The notes beneath the pieces were generated by a model that did not search any database, was not told where the DNA came from, and worked only from the letters and a program-made list of their open reading frames with translations. Shown piece after piece: positions 1-8,478 of a DNA stretch of 64,000 bases. The stretch is taken from assembly GCF_018332715.1 (NCBI RefSeq), contig NZ_BOQP01000008.1, positions 310,001 through 374,000 of the forward strand, read 5' to 3'. A program made the translations under genes and the position numbers. The stretch comes from Winogradskya consettensis (lineage in GTDB: Bacteria; Actinomycetota; Actinomycetes; Mycobacteriales; Micromonosporaceae). Position 1 is the stretch's first letter. The number at the start of each line of letters is the position of its first letter.

Positions 1-2
1 GC

Positions 3-296
3 GCCTCGGCGTGGGACATGTTCCGCAACATCACGTTGCCGCTGGCCCGCCCGGCCACCGTGACCGTGGTGATCCTGTCCCTGATCGGCGGCCTGCGCTC
101 GTTCGACCTGATCTGGGCGATGACCCGCGGCGGCCCCGGCTTCACCTCCGACGTGGTCGCCTCGGTGATCTACAAGCAGTACCAGGCGGGTTTCGCGGGC
201 CTGTCCACGGCGGGCAACGTGGTCCTGTTCGTGATCGTCACGGCGATCGTGCTGCCGCTCTCCCGCTTCCTCAACCGCAAAGAGGTGGAGCTGTGA
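3..296 (+). CDS. Sugar ABC transporter permease (MalF-type), 3' fragment
   Basis: This is the C-terminal 97 residues of an inner-membrane permease of a carbohydrate ABC importer; the 5' part lies outside the window. The visible part opens with ASAWDMFRNITLPLARPA, the end of the EAA loop that contacts the ATPase in CUT1-family permeases, and continues into two hydrophobic segments. The RGGPGFTSDV stretch is typical of MalF/UgpA-like proteins. Its stop overlaps the GTG start of the next permease (GTGA), so the two are co-transcribed and translationally coupled. The solute-binding protein and ATPase are not in view, so the sugar cannot be inferred. Confidence 0.9.
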   Translation, partial: ASAWDMFRNITLPLARPATVTVVILSLIGGLRSFDLIWAMTRGGPGFTSDVVASVIYKQYQAGFAGLSTAGNVVLFVIVTAIVLPLSRFLNRKEVEL

Positions 297-1114
297 ACGG
301 TAGACGCAACTGGGTGCTGAGCATCGTGGCGATCGTCGTGTCGGCGGTGGTGTTCCTGGTGCCGTTCGCGTTCATCGTGCTGATGGCCGGCAAGGACCGG
401 GCGCAGGCGTCGCTGCTCGACTTCTCGTGGCCGCACCAGCTGCAGTTCGTGCGCAACTTCATCGACGTGGTCGAGGCGCGGGACTACATGCTGATCATCG
501 CGTACATCAACAGCACGGTCCTGACCGTGGCGTCGGTCGCCGGGATGGTGGTGCTGGCGGCGATGGTCGCCTTCGTGCTGCAACGCCGGCCCGGCCGCTG
601 GGGCGGTTTCATCAACTTTCTCGTCCTGGCCGGGCTGATCGTGCCGCCCGCGGTGGTCCCGACGATCTGGGTCCTCAAGGGCACCGGCACGTTCGGCACG
701 ATGCCCGGCCTGATCCTGGTCGAGATCGCGTTCGGCCTGTCCTTCTGCGTCCTGCTCTTCCGCGCGTTCATCGCCACGATCCCGCGCGAGCTCGACGAGG
801 CAGCGGTGATCGACGGCGCCGGCCCGCTACGGCTGTTCTTCCGGGTGATCTTCCCGCTGCTGCGCTCGGTGATCATCACGGCCGTCGTCGTCCAGTCGGT
901 GACCGTCTTCAACGACTTCGTGAACCCGCTCTACTTCCTGCCCGGCGACCCGACCGTCCAGCTGACCCTCTACAACTTCGCCGGTCAGTACACCTCGGAG
1001 TACAACCTGCTCTTCATGAACATCCTGCTGATCACCGTGCCCCCGCTGGTGATGTTCCTGTTCTTCAACCGCCGCATCGTGGCCGGCATGACCGCCGGCG
1101 CGATCAAGGGCTGA
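293..1114 (+). CDS. Sugar ABC transporter permease (MalG-type)
   Basis: A 273-aa inner-membrane permease, the partner of the upstream MalF-type subunit. I start it at the GTG overlapping the previous stop (protein begins MNGRRNWVLS), because a longer open frame to position 11 runs through the upstream gene. About six hydrophobic segments are visible. The EAA loop reads ELDEAAVIDGAGPLRLFFRV, near residue 165, matching the CUT1 consensus for ATPase docking. Length is normal for MalG-like subunits (270-300). Its stop overlaps the end of the convergent GGDEF gene by 11 bp. The imported sugar is unknown. Confidence 0.93.
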   Translation: MNGRRNWVLSIVAIVVSAVVFLVPFAFIVLMAGKDRAQASLLDFSWPHQLQFVRNFIDVVEARDYMLIIAYINSTVLTVASVAGMVVLAAMVAFVLQRRPGRWGGFINFLVLAGLIVPPAVVPTIWVLKGTGTFGTMPGLILVEIAFGLSFCVLLFRAFIATIPRELDEAAVIDGAGPLRLFFRVIFPLLRSVIITAVVVQSVTVFNDFVNPLYFLPGDPTVQLTLYNFAGQYTSEYNLLFMNILLITVPPLVMFLFFNRRIVAGMTAGAIKG

Positions 1115-2615
1115 CAGCCTTGAGCACCGATTCGTGGACCGCGACCGGGGCGGCGGCGGCCACCCGGTCGCGGCCGGCGTGCTTGGCGGCGTAGAGGGCG
1201 CGGTCGGCGGCGAGGACCAGTTCGTCGACGTCGTCGCAGGGGTGCGGGATGCCGGCGAGGCCGATGGAGACGGTGACGGCGTGCATGCGGTGGGGGCCGG
1301 CCGACATCGGGGTGGCGGCGATGCCCCGGCGGATGCGCTCGCCGACGGCGTGGGCCTCGGACAGGTCCGCGCCGGGCAGGACGACGGCGAACTCCTCGCC
1401 GCCGTAGCGGGCCACCAGGTCGCCCGGTCGCACGAGGTGCCGGAGCCGTTCGGCGATCTCCACGAGGACGAGGTCGCCGCCGTGGTGGCCGTACGTGTCG
1501 TTGACGGTCTTGAAGTGGTCGATGTCGAGGAGCAGCATCGCGACCGGGACGCCGGAGCGGGCCGAGCGGGCCGTCTCGGTGTGCAGGGCCTGGGTCAGGT
1601 AGCGGCGGCTGCGCAGGCCGGTCAGCCCGTCGGTGATGGCCGCGTGCCGCTGGGCCTGGACCAGTCCCGCCATCCGGGCCAGCACGAGCAGGAACAGCAG
1701 GTCGCAGGCGATCATGCCGGCCGCGACGGGGATGCGCCCGCCGTGCATGTGCAGTACGAGCATGGTGGTCGGGGCGACCAGGGCGGCGACGGCGAGGACC
1801 GCGAGCCTGCCGGGGGTGGCGTCCGGGGTGACGGTCGACGACGGCGCGACCATGACCTGGACCGAGGGGTGGAGCACGCCGGCGGCGAGGATGTAGGAGG
1901 AGAGCATCCACAGCGCGTCCGCGGTACCACCGGGGACGTACGTGCTGTCGAAGCTCTGCACGCTGTAGACGGTGTCGGCGATCAGCAGCAGCACCAGGTA
2001 GGAGCCGAGTGCGCCCAGCGACGGGGTGCGGGGTCCCGCACCGAGCAGCAGCCGCGCGCCGACGGCGACGAGCATCAGGTCGCCGATCGGGTACGACACC
2101 GACACCAGCTTGGTGTAGTTGTCCGGGCCGACGGCGACCATGGGGGCGATGACGAGGGCGTACACCAGGAAGCCGGCACCGACCGCGACGATCGCCGCGT
2201 CGACGACGCTGGCGAGGTCCCAGCCGGGGGTGCGGCGGCGCACGATGAGCACGAGTCCGACGGCGGTCAGCGGGTATGCCGCGACGTAGCCGATGTCCGC
2301 GATGCTGGGATAGCCGACCTCGCCACCGACCAGCGCCATGAAGTAGAAGATGAGGTCCGCGCTCACGTTGGCGGCGGCACCGGCGGCGATGAACAGCAGC
2401 GCGGAGCGGGCCTGCCGGTGCCGGCGCGCGGCGAACAGCGATGCGGCGACCACGCTGCCGTTGGCGCTGGCCACCACGACGACCCCGGCGAAGCCCCAGC
2501 CCGGCTCGACCGTGACCAGCAGGTAGTACAACCCGATGGCGACGGGGCCGGCGGCCAGCAGCCACTGCCAGGCGGCCAGCCGCCGGGGCAGCGCCAGCGC
2601 GTCGATTCTGCTCAT
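1104..2615 (-). CDS. Membrane-anchored diguanylate cyclase (GGDEF)
   Basis: A 503-aa protein predicted to make cyclic di-GMP from two GTP. The first ~315 residues hold about nine hydrophobic segments with a conserved interior (ADIGYVAAYPLTAVGL, YPIGDLMLV, ADTVYS). The GGDEF domain follows (about 325-490) with DGLTGLRSRRYL at its entry, the metal/GTP segment LDIDHFKTVNDTYGHHGGD, and the active-site GGEEF at 405-409. An RxxD inhibitory site (RPGD, 396-399) lies five residues before it, so product inhibition is likely. There is no EAL domain. The membrane half resembles those of the two GGDEF-EAL proteins in this window, suggesting a common type of input. The ligand is unknown. Confidence 0.92.
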   Translation of the reverse strand: MSRIDALALPRRLAAWQWLLAAGPVAIGLYYLLVTVEPGWGFAGVVVVASANGSVVAASLFAARRHRQARSALLFIAAGAAANVSADLIFYFMALVGGEVGYPSIADIGYVAAYPLTAVGLVLIVRRRTPGWDLASVVDAAIVAVGAGFLVYALVIAPMVAVGPDNYTKLVSVSYPIGDLMLVAVGARLLLGAGPRTPSLGALGSYLVLLLIADTVYSVQSFDSTYVPGGTADALWMLSSYILAAGVLHPSVQVMVAPSSTVTPDATPGRLAVLAVAALVAPTTMLVLHMHGGRIPVAAGMIACDLLFLLVLARMAGLVQAQRHAAITDGLTGLRSRRYLTQALHTETARSARSGVPVAMLLLDIDHFKTVNDTYGHHGGDLVLVEIAERLRHLVRPGDLVARYGGEEFAVVLPGADLSEAHAVGERIRRGIAATPMSAGPHRMHAVTVSIGLAGIPHPCDDVDELVLAADRALYAAKHAGRDRVAAAAPVAVHESVLKAVSP

Positions 2616-2659
2616 GGGGTCAGCGTCGGGGTCCTGCGGTAGCGATCCGGTCCGGTCCG

Positions 2660-2689
2660 GGTGCGGAGAGGTAGTTACCCCTCCGCACC
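2660..2689 (-). terminator. Stem-loop after the cutinase gene
   Basis: A perfect 9-bp inverted repeat (GGTGCGGAG at 2660-2668, CTCCGCACC at 2681-2689) with a 12-nt loop lies 11 bp beyond the cutinase stop, before the next minus-strand gene. Placement and strength suit an intrinsic-like terminator that isolates the cutinase transcript. A U-tract is weak, as is common in actinomycetes. Confidence 0.6.
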
Positions 2690-2699
2690 TTTCCCGAGG

Positions 2700-3584
2700 T
2701 CAGGAGTAGTTACAGGTGGAGCGCCACTCCTGGATCGCCGTGCCGGAGGGGTTCGGGCAGAGGAACTGGTCGTAGCGGGTGTCGTTGTCGATGAAGCGCT
2801 TGAGCCAGGAGATGCTGTACTTCGCCACCGTGACGTTCGTCGACGTGGGCGCCGAGTGCGACGCGTTGTTCAGTTCGAGGTACGCCTTGTCGAGGCTGCT
2901 CGGGAGGCTGGTGTAGAACGGCTCGGCGTGCGAGGCCACCGGGGCCACCGTGTCGCTCTCGGCGCCGATGATCAGCGTCGGGGTCTGGACCGTGGTCCAC
3001 GACTTGGTGGTGTGGTACGGCGTCATCGGGATGGAGGCCTGCAGCGCGGGTCGGGTGCGGGTGGCCGCGAGGCTGCCGCCGCCGCCCATCGAGTGGCCCA
3101 TGACGCCGAGGCGGGTCGCGTCGATGCGGGTGCGCACCGAGCTGCTGCCGGTCAGGTAGTCGAGCGCCGCGAGCAGCTGGGTGCCGCGGCTGTCGGGCGA
3201 GTCGAGCGTGCTGCTGGTGTCGATCGTGAAGATCACGAAGCCCTGCGAGGCCAGCCGCGGCCCGAGCCAGGCGACGGCGGACTGGGAGGCGGTGAAGCCG
3301 GGGGAGATGGCGACCGCGCCGAACGTGCCCGCGGTCGTGCTGGTCGGGTAGTAGATCGTGCCGCCGCCGAAGCCGCTGACGGCCGAGCGGGCAACGGTGA
3401 CCTTGGCGGTGGCGAACGAGCCGGTGGCGGCTTCGATGCTGGCCACGGTCGGGGCGGGGCCACGCTCGTAGGGGTTGGCCGCGGCCGCGATCGCCGGGGC
3501 GGTGACTCCCGTGAACGTCGTGGCCAGGGCGAGGGTGGAGCTGATCAGTGCGGCGCGCAGGGCACGTGTCACTCGTGATGACAT
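2700..3584 (-). CDS. Secreted cutinase / polyester hydrolase (TfCut2-LCC family)
   Basis: A 294-aa exported serine hydrolase. A signal peptide (1 to ~36, ending AIAAAA) precedes a mature start NPYERGPAPT, almost identical to that of Thermobifida cutinases. Catalytic residues by motif: Ser165 in GHSMGGGG, Asp211 in GAESDTVAPV, His243 in NASHSAP; Phe97 (SPGFTAS) and Met166 form the oxyanion hole; Cys276 and Cys291 form the C-terminal disulfide. Length and motifs match the family that cleaves cutin and aliphatic or aromatic polyesters. Two subsite residues differ from typical actinomycete cutinases: Tyr190 where Trp is usual and Ser244 where Phe is usual. A purine-rich AGGGAG precedes the ATG. 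It is monocistronic, flanked by c-di-GMP genes, with no sign of horizontal origin. Confidence 0.95.
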   Translation of the reverse strand: MSSRVTRALRAALISSTLALATTFTGVTAPAIAAAANPYERGPAPTVASIEAATGSFATAKVTVARSAVSGFGGGTIYYPTSTTAGTFGAVAISPGFTASQSAVAWLGPRLASQGFVIFTIDTSSTLDSPDSRGTQLLAALDYLTGSSSVRTRIDATRLGVMGHSMGGGGSLAATRTRPALQASIPMTPYHTTKSWTTVQTPTLIIGAESDTVAPVASHAEPFYTSLPSSLDKAYLELNNASHSAPTSTNVTVAKYSISWLKRFIDNDTRYDQFLCPNPSGTAIQEWRSTCNYS

Positions 3585-3612
3585 GCTTCGTACTCCCTAG
3601 GACGGGGTGCGC

Positions 3613-3634
3613 CTCAAATTGAGACTTATCGATA
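3613..3634. promoter_or_regulatory. Two short palindromes in the cutinase upstream region
   Basis: The 84-bp gap between the cutinase start and the divergent GGDEF-EAL gene contains CTCAAATTGAG (3613-3623, perfect) followed by TATCGATA (3627-3634, perfect), about 30-50 bp upstream of the cutinase ATG. They are the most AT-rich stretch locally and could be operators for either gene. No regulator is adjacent, so the function is inference only. Confidence 0.35.
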
Positions 3635-3668
3635 CACTACGTGTGTGCACGTGAACAGGTAATCCCTG

Positions 3669-6029
3669 TTGTCCACCGATGTCGGCGGTATGGCAGCGCT
3701 GTCAGCATCCGCCACCAGGTTTTCCTTATCCTCAGGCGCCCCGTGCGACAGCCGATGTCAGAGCGTGGCACAAAACCGGGGATCGGGTGATCGGGTGGCT
3801 TCGGCCGCCGTGGCGGGCAGCGGGTTGCTGGTGGCCGGTTTCCTCGTGTTCTACCTCGCCGGCTGGGGCGGCGCCGAGCTGAGAGCCGTCATCACCGACG
3901 CCGTCTACGTGCCGATCGCGGTGGTCTTCACCCTGCTCGCCGTCCGCGTCGTCCGGTTGCCGGGCCTCGACGCCCGGTCCCGCCGCGCCTGGCGGTTCAT
4001 CGCCTTCGCGTTCGCCGCCAAGCTCGCGGCCCACGTCTCGTGGTTCATCGAGGACGGCGTCCTGCACCGCGACGTCTACCCGGCGGCCGCAGACTACCTG
4101 TTCTTCGCCTTCGTCCCGCTGATGCTGCCGGGGCTGCTGATGCTGCCCGGGGTCACCCGCACCCGCGTGGACCGCATCAAACAGACGCTGGACTCCCTGA
4201 TCGTCGGGGCCAGCGCCTTCATGATGCTCTGGTACCTGGTGCTCAGCCCGATCCTCGAGCAGGGGTTCGCCGCCTCGGCGCTCGTCCTCGCCGCCGGCCA
4301 GCCGATCGGCGACCTGCTCCTCGTGCTCGCCCTGGCCGTCCTGCTGCTGCGCCGTTCCGCGGGGGCCGACACCTCGGTACGCCTGCTCGCCGGCGCCCTG
4401 GCGATGTTCGTGGTCGGGGACACGTCGTACTCGTACCTCAGCCTGCACAACGGCTTCGTCACGGGCACGTGGCCCGACCTGCTGTGGTTCACGAGCTGCT
4501 ACCTGCTCGTGCTGGCCACCCACCGCCGCTACCGCGAGGCCGTCCAGGACCCCACCGCCACCCACTCGCGCCGCACCGGCACCACCTGGCTGCCGTACGG
4601 CGCCATCGCCCTCGCCTACGCCCTGCTCGGAACGCTCGCCGGGAAGCTCGGCCTCTTCCCGCTCGGCGGCATGATCCTCGGCGCGATCCTGCTCACCGCG
4701 CTGGTCGTCGCCCGGCAGATGTACGCCCTGCGCGAGAACCGCCAACTCGCCGTCACCGACTCGCTCACCGGTCTCGCCAACCGCACCCTGGTCACCGAGC
4801 GCCTCGCCCAGCTGACCGCCCAGAGCGTCCGCGACGGCAAGCACGCCGCGGTGCTGCTCATCGACCTGGACCGGTTCAAGCCCATCAACGACGCGTACGG
4901 CCACGAGGCCGGCGACGCCGTGCTGTCCGCGGTCGCCACGGCGCTGCGCTCGGTCATCCGTGCCGGGGACACCGCGGGCCGCATCGGCGGCGACGAGTTC
5001 GCCGTCATCCTGCAGAACCTGCCCGACGCGGCGGTCGCCGAACGGATCGCCCAGCGCCTCGTCGACGCCCTGCGCACCCCGGTCATCTTCGGTGAGCACG
5101 TGCTCGGCGTCGAGGCCAGCATCGGGGTGGCGCTGCGAGGGCCCGACGCCGTCGACGCCGAGGTGTTGCTGCAGCACGCCGACACCGCCATGTACGCGGC
5201 AAAGCGCTCCGGCCGTGCCCGCTACCAGGTGTACACGCCGGAGCTCGACCCGCGCGCCCGCGACACCGAGCTGCGCCGCGCCGTCGACGCCGGGGAGATG
5301 GTCGTGCACTTCCAGCCCGCGGTCTCGCTCACCGACGGTTCCGTCAAGGCCGTCGAGGCGCTGGTGCGGTGGAACCACCCGGAACGCGGGCTGCTCATGC
5401 CCGGCGAGTTCATCGACTTCGCCGAGGAGACCGGTGCGGTCGTGCCGCTCGGGGAGTGGGTGCTGCGGGACGCGTGCCGCCAGGTCGCGGGGTGGCACGC
5501 CACGATCCCGGGTGCGGACCGCGTACGGCTCAGCGTCAACCTCTCCCCGAAGCAGGTCGTCCAGCCGGGCCTGGTCGACATCATCCGTGGCATCCTCGCC
5601 GAGACCGGCTTCGCCGCGGACAAGCTGATCCTGGAGCTGACCGAGGGTGTCGTGCTGGAGCCGGACGTGCAGACCGTCGCCCGGCTCGAGGAGCTGCGTG
5701 ACCTCGGCATCAGCATCGCCGTCGACGACTTCGGCACCGGCTATTCCGCGCTGAGCTACCTGCGCCGGCTCCCGGTGAACATCCTCAAGATCGACCGCTC
5801 GTTCGTCACCGGCATCGCCGACGACCCGGAGGCCCGCACGGTCGCCGAGGCCATCGTCCGGCTGGGCATGGCGTTCCGGATGAGCGTGGTCGCCGAGGGC
5901 ATCGAGACCGCCGAGCAGGCGCGGGTCCTGGCGGACATGGGCTGCGGGTACGGCCAGGGCTACCACTTCTACCGCCCGATGGAAGGCACCGCGGCGGCCG
6001 AGGCGCTGCTGGCACTGTCCCGCGGATAA
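3669..6029 (+). CDS. Membrane GGDEF-EAL c-di-GMP turnover protein
   Basis: A bifunctional-looking protein of up to 786 aa. After a poorly conserved leader come about eight membrane segments (to ~residue 345) with ADYLFFAFVPLMLPGL and QPIGDLLLVLALAVLLL, resembling the neighbouring diguanylate cyclase. The GGDEF domain has DLDRFKPINDAYGHEAGD and intact GGDEF at 440-444, with an RAGD inhibitory site just before. The EAL domain keeps EAL at 563-565, the LELTEG metal ligand, DDFGTGYS, KIDRSF and EGIET, so both synthesis and hydrolysis are chemically possible. The TTG at 3669 is the longest start; GTG at 3795, which begins just before the first membrane segment, is a good alternative (744 aa). Confidence 0.92.
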   Translation: MSTDVGGMAALSASATRFSLSSGAPCDSRCQSVAQNRGSGDRVASAAVAGSGLLVAGFLVFYLAGWGGAELRAVITDAVYVPIAVVFTLLAVRVVRLPGLDARSRRAWRFIAFAFAAKLAAHVSWFIEDGVLHRDVYPAAADYLFFAFVPLMLPGLLMLPGVTRTRVDRIKQTLDSLIVGASAFMMLWYLVLSPILEQGFAASALVLAAGQPIGDLLLVLALAVLLLRRSAGADTSVRLLAGALAMFVVGDTSYSYLSLHNGFVTGTWPDLLWFTSCYLLVLATHRRYREAVQDPTATHSRRTGTTWLPYGAIALAYALLGTLAGKLGLFPLGGMILGAILLTALVVARQMYALRENRQLAVTDSLTGLANRTLVTERLAQLTAQSVRDGKHAAVLLIDLDRFKPINDAYGHEAGDAVLSAVATALRSVIRAGDTAGRIGGDEFAVILQNLPDAAVAERIAQRLVDALRTPVIFGEHVLGVEASIGVALRGPDAVDAEVLLQHADTAMYAAKRSGRARYQVYTPELDPRARDTELRRAVDAGEMVVHFQPAVSLTDGSVKAVEALVRWNHPERGLLMPGEFIDFAEETGAVVPLGEWVLRDACRQVAGWHATIPGADRVRLSVNLSPKQVVQPGLVDIIRGILAETGFAADKLILELTEGVVLEPDVQTVARLEELRDLGISIAVDDFGTGYSALSYLRRLPVNILKIDRSFVTGIADDPEARTVAEAIVRLGMAFRMSVVAEGIETAEQARVLADMGCGYGQGYHFYRPMEGTAAAEALLALSRG

Positions 6030-6040
6030 GCTCGGTCTTC

Positions 6041-7261
6041 ATGACCTACTCGGCCCTGAGCCACCTCGAATGCTCGCGCACCGCGCAGAAGTACGACGCC
6101 GACACCGTGCAGGGTGTCAGCGACGAGGGAGTGCCGCTGCTCGCCCGCTACGACATCGAGCTGGCCGCGCGCACGCTGACCCGGGAGGCACTCGCGGGCC
6201 GGCCCGCGACGCTGTGGCGCTATCACGAGATGCTGCCGGTCCGGGACCCCGCATCGGTGGTGACGCTGGGGGAGGGGATGACGCCGTTACTGCCCCTGCC
6301 GCGCTACGGCGCGCGGATCGGCGTACCGAATCTGCTGATGAAGGACGAGGGTCTGATCCCGACCGGCTCGTTCAAGGCCCGCGGGGCCGCCGTCGGGGTG
6401 TCCCGTGCGGCCGAGCTCGGCGTCAAGGGCGTCGCGATGCCCACCAACGGCAACGCGGGCGCGGCCTGGGCGGTCTACGCGGCCCGGGCCGGCCTGGAGA
6501 GCCTGATCGCCATGCCGGTCGCGGCCCCCGCCATCACCCGCACGGAATGCGTCGCCGCGGGCGCGGAGCTCTACCTCGTGGACGGCCTGATCGGCGACGC
6601 AGGCAAGATCATCAACGCGGCGGTCCGCTCGCGCGGCGGCTACCAGGAGGTGTCGACGCTCAAGGAGCCGTACCGCCTCGAGGGCAAGAAGACGATGGGC
6701 TACGAGATCGCCGAGCAGCTCGGCTGGCAGGTCCCCGACGTCATCCTCTACCCGACCGGCGGCGGCGTCGGGCTGATCGGCATCTGGAAGGCGCTGCTGG
6801 AGATGCAGGAGCTGGGCTGGATCGGCCCTCGCCTGCCGCGCCTCGTCGCCGTCCAGGCCGAGGGCTGCGCGCCGATCGTGGATGCCTTCACCGCCGGCGC
6901 GGACGTGAGCGAGCCGTTCCCGGACGCGCACACGGTGGCGTTCGGCATCACCGTCCCCAAGGCGCTGGGCGACTTCCTCGTGCTCCGCGCGGTCCGCGAG
7001 ACCGGCGGCACGGCGATCGCGGTCAGCGACGACGACCTGCTCCTCGAACAGCGCCGCCTCGCCGCGGACGAGGGCACGTTCGTCTGCCCCGAAGGCGCGG
7101 CGTGTTTCGCGGCTGCCCGGGACCTGCGCGCCACCGGCTTCATCGGCGCCGGTGACCGGGTGGTCGTGCTCAACACCGGCACCGGTCTCCTCTACCCGTC
7201 CACCATCCCGGTCGACGTTCCGACACTTCCCGTGACCGGAGAGATCTCCCCGCGCCGCTGA
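6041..7261 (+). CDS. thrC: Threonine synthase
   Basis: A 406-aa PLP enzyme of fold type II that converts O-phosphohomoserine to threonine. The cofactor lysine lies in PTGSFKARGAAVG (near residue 112), and the phosphate-binding glycine loop is PTGGGVGLIG (near 238). The N-terminal HLECSRT is the degenerate knuckle seen in actinobacterial threonine synthases of this size. TNGNAGAAWAVYAARAG is the substrate-side Asn motif. It follows the GGDEF-EAL gene by 11 bp on the same strand but has no metabolic link to it. It is isolated from hom/thrB, so it may be a paralogue or a threonine synthase-like enzyme; other fold II PLP lyases cannot be fully excluded. Confidence 0.88.
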   Translation: MTYSALSHLECSRTAQKYDADTVQGVSDEGVPLLARYDIELAARTLTREALAGRPATLWRYHEMLPVRDPASVVTLGEGMTPLLPLPRYGARIGVPNLLMKDEGLIPTGSFKARGAAVGVSRAAELGVKGVAMPTNGNAGAAWAVYAARAGLESLIAMPVAAPAITRTECVAAGAELYLVDGLIGDAGKIINAAVRSRGGYQEVSTLKEPYRLEGKKTMGYEIAEQLGWQVPDVILYPTGGGVGLIGIWKALLEMQELGWIGPRLPRLVAVQAEGCAPIVDAFTAGADVSEPFPDAHTVAFGITVPKALGDFLVLRAVRETGGTAIAVSDDDLLLEQRRLAADEGTFVCPEGAACFAAARDLRATGFIGAGDRVVVLNTGTGLLYPSTIPVDVPTLPVTGEISPRR

Positions 7262-7281
7262 CGCTCCAATATGGTCGGTGA

Positions 7282-8475
7282 GTGGCGAAGATCTTGCGGA
7301 GAGTGGTGGTGACGGGGTGCGGGGCGGTCACGCCGCTGGGCCCCGACACGGCCTCGTTGTGGCGGGGCCTGCTGTCCGGCGAGTGCGGGGTCCGGGCCCG
7401 CGATGACGGGTACGTCGCCGCGCCGGCCCCCACCCCGACGCTCCCGCCCGTCCAGGCCCGCACGATGAACCGCTCCGCCCAGTTCGCCGTCACCGCCGCC
7501 CGCGAAGCCTGGGCCGACGCCGGGTTCGGCCCGCGCGACCTGCACGACGGCATCCTCGACCCGGCCCGCGTCGGGGTCACCCTCGGCACCATCATGGGCG
7601 GCATCGAGGTCCTGCTCACCGCCGACCGCATCGTGCACGGCCGCCCCCTGGCACCCCGCACCGCCCCGATGGCGATCCCCAGCGCCGCCTCCGCCCACAT
7701 CGCCATGGACCTCGGCGCCCGCGGCGAGGCCCGCACGGTCGTCTCGGCCTGCGCCTCCGGCACCGAAGCCATCGGCCAGGCCCTGGACCGCATCCGTCAC
7801 GGCCACACCGACATCGCGATAGCCGGCGGCACCGAGGCCATCATCAACCCGACGGTCCTCGGGTCCTTCGCCGCGATGCGAGCGCTGTCCGCGACCGGCT
7901 CCCGCCCCTTCGACCGCACCCGCGACGGCTTCGTCCTCGGCGAAGGCGCCGGCCTGCTCATCCTCGAATCCCGCGACCACGCCCTCGCCCGCGGCGCCCG
8001 CATCTACTGCGAAGCCGCCGGCTGGGGCCTGTCCGCCGACGCCCACCACGTCGTGGCCCCCCGCCCCGACGCCACCGGCATCACAGCAGCGCTGACGAAA
8101 GCCCTCGCGGACGCGGACGCCGTACCCTCCGACGTCGCCCACATCAACGCCCACGCCACCGCGACCGTCGCCGGCGACGCCGCGGAAACCCGCGCCCTGC
8201 TCGCCCTCTTCGGCCCGGACGTCCCGGTCACCGCCCCGAAGGGAGCCATCGGCCACCTGCAGGGCGGCGCAGGCGGCGTCGAAGCCGTGATTACGGCCCT
8301 CACCCTGCACCACGGCCTCATCCCGCCCACGGTCGGCTGCACCGACCAGGACGGCACCCTCAACCTGGTCACAGAAAAACCGCAGCCCCTCCCGGCCAAC
8401 GGAAACATCGCCCTCAGCAACTCGTACGGCTTCGGCGGCCACAACGCCGTCCTCGCCCTGCGCCGCCACCCCTGA
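7282..8475 (+). CDS. Beta-ketoacyl-ACP synthase (KasA/FabF-like)
   Basis: A 397-aa thiolase-fold condensing enzyme. The nucleophile is Cys157 in VSACASGTEA. The decarboxylating histidines are His291 (HINAHATAT) and His325 (PKGAIGHLQGGAGG), with the conserved Lys at 320 and a closing NSYGFGGHNAVL. HAT in place of the usual HGT at the first histidine resembles mycobacterial KasA/KasB rather than E. coli FabF. The predicted role is malonyl-ACP-dependent acyl chain elongation. The GTG start lies 20 bp after the threonine synthase stop. No acyl carrier protein or reductase is nearby, so it is a stand-alone copy, possibly for a specialised lipid. Confidence 0.9.
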   Translation: MAKILRRVVVTGCGAVTPLGPDTASLWRGLLSGECGVRARDDGYVAAPAPTPTLPPVQARTMNRSAQFAVTAAREAWADAGFGPRDLHDGILDPARVGVTLGTIMGGIEVLLTADRIVHGRPLAPRTAPMAIPSAASAHIAMDLGARGEARTVVSACASGTEAIGQALDRIRHGHTDIAIAGGTEAIINPTVLGSFAAMRALSATGSRPFDRTRDGFVLGEGAGLLILESRDHALARGARIYCEAAGWGLSADAHHVVAPRPDATGITAALTKALADADAVPSDVAHINAHATATVAGDAAETRALLALFGPDVPVTAPKGAIGHLQGGAGGVEAVITALTLHHGLIPPTVGCTDQDGTLNLVTEKPQPLPANGNIALSNSYGFGGHNAVLALRRHP

Positions 8476-8478
8476 CTC

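Noticed and set aside
985..2642. Long open frames on both strands overlapping the GGDEF gene (for example 985-2565 minus and 1134-2642 plus)
   Set aside because: They are low-complexity Arg/Gly/Asp-rich products of GC-rich codon shadows; the 1104-2615 frame has all GGDEF motifs.
3732..5966. 744-aa open frame on the minus strand opposite the GGDEF-EAL gene
   Set aside because: Antisense shadow rich in Asp/Glu/His/Gln without any domain; the plus-strand frame is unambiguous.
7282..8475. HATAT in place of HGTST as a sign of a catalytically altered ketosynthase
   Set aside because: KasA/KasB of mycobacteria have the same HAT pattern and are active; Cys157, His291, His325 and Lys320 are all present.
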